A DNA stretch of 64,000 nucleotides from Flavobacterium soyae (GTDB taxonomy: Bacteria > Bacteroidota > Bacteroidia > Flavobacteriales > Flavobacteriaceae), in assembly GCF_021245985.1 (NCBI RefSeq), contig NZ_JAJQXA010000022.1:16958-80957 (forward strand). The letters are read 5' to 3'. This document shows positions 52,963-60,391 of the stretch, piece after piece (position 1 is the stretch's first letter; the number at the start of each line of letters is the position of its first letter). The translations under genes and the position numbers were made by a program. A model generated the notes under the pieces. It was not told where the DNA came from. It ran no database searches and worked only from the letters and a program-made list of their open reading frames with translations.

Positions 52963-53067
52963 GCTGATAGAATTTTTATTCCGGAACAGGGTAAACATGA
53001 TGATTTAATTGTTGAAAAAGGGTTGTATTATGCTATGTGGTACCAACAGATTGGAGAAAGAAAATAG
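52963..53067 (+). pseudogene. Remnant of a second ABC exporter gene (last 34 codons)
   Basis: The 35 codons read ADRIFIPEQGKHDDLIVEKG and then LYYAMWYQQIGERK with a stop, matching the C-terminus of the exporter at 50102-51847 (ADRIFVLEQGK, HDDLIVERG, LYYAMWRQQIGERK) except for six residues lost between two EQGK copies and a few substitutions. The 18-base loss between direct repeats fits slippage. The remnant begins four bases after a CCCGACAGG palindrome, which therefore marks the break. The downstream flank also resembles the exporter's (GATACTAAG, T8, CAA). Confidence 0.9.
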
Positions 53068-53115
53068 TTTTTAAGGTTCTAAGTTGCCGAGATACTAAGA
53101 TTCTAAGTTTTTTTC

Positions 53116-53242
53116 AATAGCGTCCAGCTTTAGCTGGATGGGAAAAATAAAATAAGAAAAGGGCTTTAGCCAAACGTAACAGTTTGGCTAAAGCCCTTTT
53201 CTTTATAATTTCAGGAACATCCAGCTAAAGCTGGACGCTATT
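53116..53242. repeat. Composite nested palindrome B
   Basis: Outer arms at 53116-53140 (AATAGCGTCCAGC..TTTAGCTGGATG) and 53218-53242 are reverse complements; each contains its own CCAGC-TTTA-GCTGG hairpin. Inside, a perfect 22-base stem (53154-53175 and 53182-53203, six-base loop GTAACA) contains GGGCTTTAGCC. Further out are CTAAG-rich sequences on both sides. The plan is the same as palindrome A (39204-39515), with different inner sequence. Confidence 0.93.
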
Positions 53243-53303
53243 AAATCTTGATAATAAATTTAAGTCTTAATAACTTAGATTCTCAGTAGCTTTATTTAAC
53301 ACA

Positions 53304-53336
53304 AAACCCGACAGGTTTTAAAAACCTGTCGGGTTT
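53304..53336. repeat. CCCGACAGG palindrome, copy 2
   Basis: Identical to the copy at 52926-52958, including flanking bases. It lies 64 bases after the alaS stop on the minus strand and can serve as its terminator. Confidence 0.95.
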
Positions 53337-53399
53337 ACTTTATCTATAATTTCAAAATCTTAGAACCTTAGTAACTTAGATTCTTAGCAACTTTAAAAA

Positions 53400-56060
53400 C
53401 TACTTCACAAACTCAACTGCCTTAGCCAAAGCCTCAGCAATTCCAGCAGCATTTTTACCTTTTCCAGATGCGAAGAAAGACTGTCCTCCTCCATTTCCGT
53501 CAATATATTTTCCTAATTCTTTAATAACTGTATTAGCATTTAAGCCTTTACCTGCAACTAATTCTTTAGTGATATAACAATGAATATTTGGTAACCCATC
53601 TTCTACAGAAGCTAAAAACACAAACGAATCTGGTTTTGAACTTCCTAAAGCCGAAGCCAAATCTTTTGTAGAAGCCATGCTTAAGTCAACTTGTCTCGCA
53701 AGGAAATTTACTCCGTTTACTTCCTGGAAATCTTTTTCTAATTCAGTTTTTAACGAACCTACTTTCTCTTTCAATAATTGCTCAACTTGTTTTTTCAACT
53801 TAGCATTATCATCCTGAAGTGAAGCAACAGATTTTAAAATATCCTGTGGATTTTTAAGCGTTTCTTTTATCTCTGCCAATGTATTTTCCTGGTTTAGATA
53901 GAAGTTTTTCACCGCATCACCAGTGATTGCTTCAATACGACGAATTCCAGCTGCAACAGCACCTTCAGAAATAATTTTGAAATGCCAGATCTCTGCTGTA
54001 TTTTTTACGTGAATACCACCGCATAATTCTTTACTATCACCAAACTCAATCATACGAACATTATCGCCGTATTTCTCACCAAATAAAGCCATTGCGCCTT
54101 TATCTAATGCTTCCTGAATTGGAATACTTCTATGTTCAACCAACTGTAATTGCGCTTCAATTTGAGCATTTACAGAAGCTTCTACTTGTTTAATTTCTTC
54201 ATCAGAAACTTTGCTGAAATGTGAGAAGTCAAAACGCAGGTAATTTGGATTTACCAATGATCCTTTTTGCTCCACATGCGTTCCTAAAATGCTTCTCAAA
54301 GCCAAATGCATTAAATGCGTAGCTGAGTGATTTTTAGAAGTTGACGTTCTTAAATCAGTATTTACTTTTGCCACAAAACCTGCTTCAACGTTTTCTGGAA
54401 GCTGTTTTGCAAAATGCAAAATCAAGTTATTTTCTTTTTTGGTATCGATAATTTCAATTGTTTCATTTGCCGAAACCAATGTTCCTTTATCACCAACTTG
54501 TCCTCCGCCTTCTGGATAAAAAGGTGTATTATCTAAAACGATTTGGTACAAAATACCATCTTTTTTAGAATCAACTTTTCTGATACGAGTAATTTTTACT
54601 TCGTTTTCAGTTTTATCATAACCAACAAATGTTTCTACATTTCCGGAAATCAAAACATTCCAGTCTTCCGTTGAAACTTCAGACGCTGCACGAGAACGTG
54701 TTTTTTGTTTTTGTAATTCTACTTCAAATTCTGTTTCATTATAAGAGAAACCTTTTTCTTTTAAAATCAAAGCAGTCAAATCTTTTGGAAAACCAAACGT
54801 ATCGTACAATTCAAAAACCTTAGCGCCAGAAACTTCTTTTCCTGTAGTTTCAGCAACTACATTTTCTAACAATTGCAAACCTTGATCCAAGGTTCTTAAG
54901 AAAGAAGCTTCTTCTTCACGAATTACATTGGTAACTAATTGCTGCTGTGATTTAATTTCTGGGAAAAATTCTCCCATTTGGTTTGCCAGAACTTCTACCA
55001 ATTTATTGATAAAAGGTTCTTTCGTATTTAAGAATGTAAATCCGTAACGAATAGCACGACGCAAAATCCTGCGAATAACATATCCAGCTCCCGTATTTGA
55101 TGGTAATTGTCCGTCAGCAATTGCAAATGCAACGGCACGAACGTGATCTACAATAACACGAATTGCAATGTTGGTTTTATTTTGTTCTTCTGAGATGTTT
55201 TTTACTTCATCAGATGTATATTTTAAACCTGTAATTTGTTCTACTTTTTCAATAAGCGGTGTAAAAACATCTGTATCATAATTTGATGTTTTTCCTTGTA
55301 AAGCCATACACAAACGCTCAAATCCCATTCCGGTATCAACGTGCTGTGCAGGAAGTTTTTCAAGAGATCCGTCAGCTTTACGGTTGAATTCCATGAATAC
55401 ATTATTCCAGATTTCAACTACTTGCGGGTGATCGTTGTTTACCAAACTTTTTCCTGTAACTAAAGCTTTCTCAGCTTCCGGACGTAAATCAACGTGAATT
55501 TCAGAACAAGGTCCGCAAGGTCCCTGATCTCCCATTTCCCAGAAATTGTCTTTTTTATTTCCAAGAATAATTCGGTCTTCATCGATTAATGTTTTCCAGA
55601 TATCCCAAGCTTCCTGATCAAATGGAACATTATCTTCTTTGCTTCCTTCAAAAACAGAAACATAAAGATTTTCTTTTGGAATTTTATAAACTTCTGTCAA
55701 AAGCTGCCAAGCCCAGTTGATTGCTTCTTTTTTAAAGTAATCTCCAAAAGACCAGTTTCCTAACATCTCAAACATAGTATGATGATAGGTATCAAAACCT
55801 ACATCTTCAAGATCATTATGTTTTCCAGAAACACGAAGACATTTTTGCGTATCGGCTATTCTTGGGCTTTTTGGAGTTCCGTTCCCTAAGAAAAATTCTT
55901 TAAACTGGGCCATTCCCGAGTTATTGAACATTAAGGTTGGATCGTCTTTAAGAACGATAGGAGCCGATGGAACAATAAGGTGTCCATTGCTTTTAAAAAA
56001 GTCTAAAAATTGCTTACGTACGTCTTGTGATTTCATATTTAAATTAGAAAATGTGTCCAT
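53400..56060 (-). CDS. alaS: Alanyl-tRNA synthetase
   Basis: An 886-residue class II synthetase of usual length. The catalytic part starts with DVRKQFLDFFKSNGH and has FNNSGMAQFKEFFLG, MFEMLGNWSFGDYFKKEAI and VDTGMGFERL. The editing domain shows HSATHLMHLAL, and its last Cys/His pair is CGGIHVKNT. A C-terminal oligomerisation/C-Ala domain follows with a glycine-rich GGGQSFF. It charges tRNA-Ala and clears Ser/Gly mischarges. It faces the M23 gene across a divergent 253-base region, and ends in a palindrome-rich gap. Confidence 0.97.
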   Translation of the reverse strand: MDTFSNLNMKSQDVRKQFLDFFKSNGHLIVPSAPIVLKDDPTLMFNNSGMAQFKEFFLGNGTPKSPRIADTQKCLRVSGKHNDLEDVGFDTYHHTMFEMLGNWSFGDYFKKEAINWAWQLLTEVYKIPKENLYVSVFEGSKEDNVPFDQEAWDIWKTLIDEDRIILGNKKDNFWEMGDQGPCGPCSEIHVDLRPEAEKALVTGKSLVNNDHPQVVEIWNNVFMEFNRKADGSLEKLPAQHVDTGMGFERLCMALQGKTSNYDTDVFTPLIEKVEQITGLKYTSDEVKNISEEQNKTNIAIRVIVDHVRAVAFAIADGQLPSNTGAGYVIRRILRRAIRYGFTFLNTKEPFINKLVEVLANQMGEFFPEIKSQQQLVTNVIREEEASFLRTLDQGLQLLENVVAETTGKEVSGAKVFELYDTFGFPKDLTALILKEKGFSYNETEFEVELQKQKTRSRAASEVSTEDWNVLISGNVETFVGYDKTENEVKITRIRKVDSKKDGILYQIVLDNTPFYPEGGGQVGDKGTLVSANETIEIIDTKKENNLILHFAKQLPENVEAGFVAKVNTDLRTSTSKNHSATHLMHLALRSILGTHVEQKGSLVNPNYLRFDFSHFSKVSDEEIKQVEASVNAQIEAQLQLVEHRSIPIQEALDKGAMALFGEKYGDNVRMIEFGDSKELCGGIHVKNTAEIWHFKIISEGAVAAGIRRIEAITGDAVKNFYLNQENTLAEIKETLKNPQDILKSVASLQDDNAKLKKQVEQLLKEKVGSLKTELEKDFQEVNGVNFLARQVDLSMASTKDLASALGSSKPDSFVFLASVEDGLPNIHCYITKELVAGKGLNANTVIKELGKYIDGNGGGQSFFASGKGKNAAGIAEALAKAVEFVK

Positions 56061-56258
56061 TTAATGTGTTAATTTGAAAATTAGATAATTAGATAATTTG
56101 TTTATTTGATGATGCGTTTATTTTAAAACTGAAAATAAAAAACTTATAGTTTACAACAATAAATTCCTTATTTTGCGCATTATCTAATTATCTAATTTGC
56201 CCCAATTATCTAATTAACCTGTTCTTGTAAAAAAGCTGTCAACAACTGAAACATTTAG

Positions 56259-56266
56259 TAATTTTG
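56259..56266 (+). promoter_or_regulatory. Possible -7 box of the M23 peptidase gene
   Basis: TAATTTTG fits TAnnTTTG, 47 bases before the start codon, in the 253-base divergent gap with alaS. The gap also holds AATTAGATAATT-type repeats (about 56075-56100 and 56180-56218). Confidence 0.4.
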
Positions 56267-56313
56267 TTCGACTAATTAATTTTACAAGCTGCAAAAATAG
56301 CGTATTTTAAAAT

Positions 56314-57291
56314 ATGGCGAAAGTAAAATATTATTACGACTCAGAAAATCTGGCTTATACAAAAATAAAAACCAGAAAAAGAATCAAAATCGGTTATGCT
56401 TTACTGTTTTTAGTGGCTTCGGCATTGTTTGGATTTTTAGTTTTTGTACTTTTAATTAACACTCCGTATTTTGAAACACCAAAAGATCGTTTGCAGGCAC
56501 GTGAAATTGAAAATTTAAAGCTGCAATATTCGATTTTAAATAGAAAACTGGACGAAATTGACGCTGCCGCTGATGCTTTAGAAGAACGTGACAATAATAT
56601 TTACAGAGTATATTTTAATAAAGCCGAAATTCCGGATTCTATTAGAAAAGCAGGTTTTAGAAATCCTGAAAGATATAAGGTTTTAGAAGGTTACAACAAT
56701 TCGCAGCTGGTTTTGAACACGACAAAAAGAATAGATAAACTTTCAAAAGAATTGGCCATTCAGTCTAAATCATTAGATGAAATATTGAAATTAGCCGGTG
56801 CAAAAGAAAATTTATTATTAGCGATTCCGGCAATTCAGCCGGTACAAAATGAAAATTTAAAACGTGTTGCTTCCGGCTTTGGGTACAGAATCGATCCTTT
56901 TACGAAAGTGCGAAAAATGCACAACGGAATGGATTTTACTGCCAACACAGGAGCACCTGTTTATGCCACCGGCGACGGCGTTGTGGCAAGGGCTGACAAC
57001 ACAGCTTCGGGCTTTGGGAACCATGTTGTCATCAGGCATGGTTTTGGATATGAGAGTTTGTATGCGCATTTGAGCAAATATAACTGCAGGCCCGGACAAC
57101 ATGTCAAACGCGGCGATGTTATAGGTTATGTAGGAAGTACAGGAAGATCTGAAGGGCCGCATTGCCATTATGAAGTACATAAAGATGGAAAAGTTGTGAA
57201 CCCGCTGAACTTCTATTACGGAAATATTTCGGCAGCAGAATACGTAGCAATTTCGCAAATGGCAAACCAGGAAAATCAGTCATTAGATTAA
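56314..57291 (+). CDS. M23-family membrane-anchored peptidoglycan endopeptidase
   Basis: A 325-residue protein with a basic N-terminus, one transmembrane helix at about 27-50, a coiled-coil (about 60-180) and an M23 (LytM) domain at about 205-300. Metal-binding elements are visible: HNGMDF with His and Asp, and HCHYEV. The motif GDVIGYVGSTGRSEGPHCHYEV is classic. It probably cuts peptide crosslinks in peptidoglycan, or serves as a regulator if inactive; the full metal site suggests it is active. It is followed by the MerR gene after 46 bases and is likely cotranscribed with it. Confidence 0.9.
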   Translation: MAKVKYYYDSENLAYTKIKTRKRIKIGYALLFLVASALFGFLVFVLLINTPYFETPKDRLQAREIENLKLQYSILNRKLDEIDAAADALEERDNNIYRVYFNKAEIPDSIRKAGFRNPERYKVLEGYNNSQLVLNTTKRIDKLSKELAIQSKSLDEILKLAGAKENLLLAIPAIQPVQNENLKRVASGFGYRIDPFTKVRKMHNGMDFTANTGAPVYATGDGVVARADNTASGFGNHVVIRHGFGYESLYAHLSKYNCRPGQHVKRGDVIGYVGSTGRSEGPHCHYEVHKDGKVVNPLNFYYGNISAAEYVAISQMANQENQSLD

Positions 57292-57337
57292 TACTACAAA
57301 AAGTATTATTTTTGAAATAAATTAGAAACAAAAAAAC

Positions 57338-57670
57338 ATGCATATTGAGCTTTCAAAAGATAAAAGATATTACAGCATTGGCGAAGTTGCCAAAGCTTTT
57401 AATGTCAATGCATCCTTGATACGATTTTGGGACAGCGAATTTGATATCCTGAAACCAAAGAAGAACGCCAAAGGCAACAGAATGTTTACTCCAGAGGATG
57501 TAACCAACCTGCAGTTAATTTATCATTTAGTTAAAGAAAGAGGTTTTACACTTGAAGGTGCCAAAACACATTTAAAAGAAGGTCAGAAGAAAACGTTAGA
57601 TAAATTCGAAATAATACGTAAATTAGAGACCATAAAAACACAATTAAACGATATCAAAAACGAATTGTAA
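57338..57670 (+). CDS. MerR-family transcriptional regulator
   Basis: A 110-residue protein with an N-terminal winged-helix DNA-binding domain (YYSIGEVAKAFNVNASLIRFWDSEFDILKP) and a wing (NRMFTPEDVTNLQLIYHLV). It lacks the long dimerisation helix and metal-binding cysteines of MercuryR-like members, so it is a short MerR type with unknown ligand. It is transcribed from the M23 gene and is followed 34 bases later by lemA, so it may regulate that operon. Confidence 0.85.
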   Translation: MHIELSKDKRYYSIGEVAKAFNVNASLIRFWDSEFDILKPKKNAKGNRMFTPEDVTNLQLIYHLVKERGFTLEGAKTHLKEGQKKTLDKFEIIRKLETIKTQLNDIKNEL

Positions 57671-57704
57671 TTAAAAATAGAAATAAACTTAAATCAAAAC
57701 AAAT

Positions 57705-58289
57705 ATGAAAAAGTGGTTAATCCCTGTAGGAATTATTATCGTATTTATTGCCATTATCGCATTTTGGTCGATTGGAATTAAAAATAGTGCTTTGCAATAC
57801 AGCCAAGCTGTAAATAAAGAATGGGGTAACGTACAAACAGCTTACCAAAGAAGAAATGACCTTATTGGTAATTTAGTAAATACAGTTAAAGGTGCTGCTG
57901 ATTTTGAAAAATCAACTTTAACAGCAGTAATCGAAGCTCGTGCAAAAGCAACTTCTGTAACTATTGATCCAAGTAATGTAACTCCAGAGCAATTGGCACA
58001 ATTCAACCAGGCTCAAAGCGGTGTTTCTTCTTCTTTATCAAAATTATTAGTTTCGGTTGAGCAATATCCAACTCTGAAAGCAAACGAAAACTTCTTGAAA
58101 TTACAAGACGAATTAGCAAGTACAGAAAACCAAATTTTAACGGCTAGAACTCGTTTTAACGAATCTGTACAAGGTTATAATGGTTACATCTTAAAAATAC
58201 CAAACAACTGGTTCCTGAGCGAATACAAAGAAAAACCATATTTCGAAGCTTCTACAGGAGCAGACAAACCAGTTGAAGTAAAATTCTAA
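57705..58289 (+). CDS. lemA: LemA family protein
   Basis: A 194-residue protein with one N-terminal transmembrane helix (about 4-24) followed by helices of the LemA fold: NKEWGNVQTAYQRRNDLIGNLVNTVKG (shown by its QRRNDLIGNLV core) and QVQSGVSSSLSKLL-like parts, then TENQILTARTRFNESVQ. LemA proteins are membrane-anchored helical bundles of unclear role, often beside TPM proteins, as here. The gene and the two downstream ones form a likely operon. Confidence 0.92.
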   Translation: MKKWLIPVGIIIVFIAIIAFWSIGIKNSALQYSQAVNKEWGNVQTAYQRRNDLIGNLVNTVKGAADFEKSTLTAVIEARAKATSVTIDPSNVTPEQLAQFNQAQSGVSSSLSKLLVSVEQYPTLKANENFLKLQDELASTENQILTARTRFNESVQGYNGYILKIPNNWFLSEYKEKPYFEASTGADKPVEVKF

Positions 58290-58353
58290 AAAGAATTCAA
58301 TATTTTTAGAAAATAATCTAAAATCATAAATCTAAACTCTAAAATCATTCCCC

Positions 58354-58791
58354 ATGTCAAATGTAGAAGATTTTTTAACCAAAGCTGAAGAGCAGGAAAT
58401 TATTGAAGCTATTCGTATGGCTGAAGAAAACACTTCTGGCGAAATTAGGGTTCATATAGAAAAAACAACTTCTAAAGCTCATTTTGACAGAGCTTTAGAA
58501 GTTTTTCATGAATTACGAATGGATGAAACCAAACTAAAAAATGGTGTTTTACTTTATTTTGCAATTGATGATAAAAACTTCGTGATTTGCGGCGACAAAG
58601 GAATCGATGATTTGGTTGCTGATGATTTTTGGGATTGTACCAAAGATGTTATGACCAATCATTTTAAATCTGGTAACTTTAAACAGGGAATTGTGGATGG
58701 TATTTTGAATGCCGGCGAACAGCTAAAAAAGCATTTTCCTTCATTAGCAGACGATACAAACGAATTATCTAACGAAATCTCAAAAGGATAA
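58354..58791 (+). CDS. TPM-domain protein (cytoplasmic, short)
   Basis: A 145-residue protein with a TPM domain: EEQEIIEAIRMAEENTSGEI, then VHIEKTTSKAHFDRALEVF and LYFAIDDKNFVICGDKGID. It has no signal peptide and ends in a charged tail. TPM domains are thought to be phosphatase-like or chaperone folds involved in photosystem repair in plants; the bacterial role is unclear. It ends four bases before the next gene, so coupled translation is likely. Confidence 0.85.
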   Translation: MSNVEDFLTKAEEQEIIEAIRMAEENTSGEIRVHIEKTTSKAHFDRALEVFHELRMDETKLKNGVLLYFAIDDKNFVICGDKGIDDLVADDFWDCTKDVMTNHFKSGNFKQGIVDGILNAGEQLKKHFPSLADDTNELSNEISKG

Positions 58792-58794
58792 ATA

Positions 58795-59613
58795 ATGAAA
58801 AATTCCAATAATAAAATTTTAAATTCCAATAGAATTTTTCAGTTTACTCTTTTGTTTATCACGCTTTTTATCAGCAATAGCATTTTTGCTCAATTCGATA
58901 TTCCAAAAAAACCGGATTTTCAAACTTCTGTTTATGACTACGCTAATGTTTTAAGTGCTTCTGAAAAAACGCAGTTAGAAGAAAAATTAGTTCGTTATTC
59001 TGATTCAACTTCCACTCAAATTGTAGTAATTACTATCGAAAGCTTAAAAGGCGAAGATATTGGAATTCTTACTCCAAAATGGGCTCAGGAATGGGGAATT
59101 GGACAGGCAAAAGAAGATAACGGGGTTTTGATTTTATTGGCTAAAGCCGAAAGAAGAATCTGGATTTCGCCTGGTTACGGATTAGAAGATCGTTTAACAG
59201 CCGGAATTGGTGGAGAAATTACCCGAAACATTATTATCCCGGAATTTAAAGCAGGAAGTTATTATCGCGGACTTGATAAAGGTGCCGATGCGCTTTTTGA
59301 TGTTTTTAAAGGCAAATATAAAGGAGAACGCAAACAATCTAAAGGAAAAGACTTTCCTATACTTCCATTTATCGTAATTGTTGTAATTGTTTTAATTTTA
59401 CTTTCCCGCAGCAAAAGAGGCGGTGGAGGAAATTCTGGCAGCAATGGCGGCGGTCCAAGCCTGATGGATGTAATTCTTTTAAGCAGTCTTGGCAGAAGCA
59501 GCGGCGGCGGCTTTGGAGGATTTGGCGGTGGTTCATCTGGCGGAGGCGGAGGCTTCGGCGGTGGATTTGGCGGAGGCGGATTCTCCGGAGGAGGTTCTGG
59601 CGGAAGCTGGTAG
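58795..59613 (+). CDS. TPM-domain membrane protein with Gly-rich tail (YgcG type)
   Basis: A 272-residue protein with a signal peptide (end near residue 32, IFAQ), a TPM domain (about 40-175, DYANVLSASEKTQLEEKLV, GIGQAKEDNGVLIL), a transmembrane helix (about 185-203) and a long C-terminal glycine/serine-rich tail with GGSSGGGGGFGGGF repeats. The layout matches the YgcG family. It is the last gene of lemA-TPM-TPM. The tail is unlikely to be ordered. Confidence 0.87.
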   Translation: MKNSNNKILNSNRIFQFTLLFITLFISNSIFAQFDIPKKPDFQTSVYDYANVLSASEKTQLEEKLVRYSDSTSTQIVVITIESLKGEDIGILTPKWAQEWGIGQAKEDNGVLILLAKAERRIWISPGYGLEDRLTAGIGGEITRNIIIPEFKAGSYYRGLDKGADALFDVFKGKYKGERKQSKGKDFPILPFIVIVVIVLILLSRSKRGGGGNSGSNGGGPSLMDVILLSSLGRSSGGGFGGFGGGSSGGGGGFGGGFGGGGFSGGGSGGSW

Positions 59614-59729
59614 AAACTTTTGTTTCAAGTTTTCTTTGTTTCTGGTTTCTTTTATTTAAGTTTCAGGTTTACTAAATTATTTTAGTTAAATTTATAATTC
59701 ATAATTTACAATTTATAATTCAAATATAG

Positions 59730-60143
59730 ATGTTATCACATAAAGCAAAATACGCCCTTAAGGCCTTACTTTATTTAGCAGAACAAGACGAAAATCACAT
59801 TTCTAGAACTATAGAAATTGCTGATGGCGCTAACATTCCTAAAAAGTTTTTAGAACAGATTTTATTAGATCTAAAACGAGGACGTTTTGTGAGCAGTAAG
59901 CAGGGAAAATTTGGCGGATATTATCTAATAAAATCAAAAAATGACATCACTTTGGCAGAAATTCACCGATTATTTGACGGTGCAATTGCACTTTTGCCAT
60001 GCGCTTCTTTAAATTTTTATGAGCCTTGCTCTGATTGTAAAACCGAGTCTGAATGCAGTCTGCGTCAAGGTTTAATGCTTATTAGAGATAAAACTTTGAA
60101 GGCAATGGAAGGCATCACAATCGCTTCATTGGTAAATAAATAA
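59730..60143 (+). CDS. Rrf2-family transcriptional regulator with four cysteines
   Basis: A 137-residue protein with an Rrf2 winged helix (SHKAKYALKALLYLAEQ, IPKKFLEQILLDLKRGRFVSSKQGKFGGYYL). After the domain the C-terminal part has Cys91, Cys100, Cys103 and Cys109 (PCASLNFYEPC and SDCKTESEC). Rrf2 proteins include IscR (iron-sulfur), NsrR (NO) and CymR (cysteine). The cysteines could hold a cluster, but which class this belongs to is not decided by sequence. A short Cys-ending ORF and a TonB receptor follow, which suggests that this regulator governs sulfur uptake. Confidence 0.85.
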   Translation: MLSHKAKYALKALLYLAEQDENHISRTIEIADGANIPKKFLEQILLDLKRGRFVSSKQGKFGGYYLIKSKNDITLAEIHRLFDGAIALLPCASLNFYEPCSDCKTESECSLRQGLMLIRDKTLKAMEGITIASLVNK

Positions 60144-60156
60144 AAAAATATTTTCT

Positions 60157-60180
60157 AATTCCTAGTAAATCGATAGAATT
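60157..60180 (+). promoter_or_regulatory. Possible Rrf2 operator
   Basis: An imperfect dyad, AATTCCTAG and ATAGAATT around TAAATCG, lies between the rrf2 stop and the TATATTTG box at 60187-60194. Rrf2-type regulators often bind short AT-rich dyads close to the promoter. Only position and symmetry support it. Confidence 0.35.
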
Positions 60181-60186
60181 AATATT

Positions 60187-60194
60187 TATATTTG
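60187..60194 (+). promoter_or_regulatory. -7 box of the leader and TonB receptor transcript
   Basis: TATATTTG fits TAnnTTTG and is 39 bases before the small leader ORF. Confidence 0.6.
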
Positions 60195-60232
60195 CACAAA
60201 ATATTTAACTAACCATTTACAAAATTTTTAAC

Positions 60233-60340
60233 ATGAAAGTACATTTTAGTCCATCAGGTGTATCAAAACTTTTGCAAAATAAACAAACAAGGCTTTCAGC
60301 TTCTGTGAAAAGAAATTCATCTTTAATGTGTATATGCTGA
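60233..60340 (+). CDS. 35-residue Cys-terminated leader peptide before the TonB receptor
   Basis: An ORF of 35 codons begins ATG AAA GTA CAT and ends in KRNSSLMCIC directly followed by TGA. The pattern, with basic residues, then a short hydrophobic stretch, then Cys-Ile-Cys at the end, resembles the small cysteine-ending uORFs known before sulfur genes in other phyla. It lies between an Rrf2 gene and a TonB-dependent receptor (start 60392, 51 bases on). Ribosome stalling at the two terminal cysteine codons when Cys-tRNA is scarce would be a sensible mode. No clear terminator hairpin lies in the 51 bases, so control would be translational or Rho-based. Confidence 0.65.
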   Translation: MKVHFSPSGVSKLLQNKQTRLSASVKRNSSLMCIC

Positions 60341-60391
60341 TTTAAAAAAATTTCCTTTAAATTCTACTAATTACATATACTTAATATAAAA

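Larger units (their letters stand above)
52813..53399. other. 587-base gap: exporter remnant and palindromes
   Basis: This gap before alaS holds two near-identical CCCGACAGG palindromes (52926-52958, 53304-53336), the exporter remnant (52963-53067) and nested palindrome B (53116-53242), with CTAAG-rich arms around it. No further open frame is seen. Confidence 0.85.
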
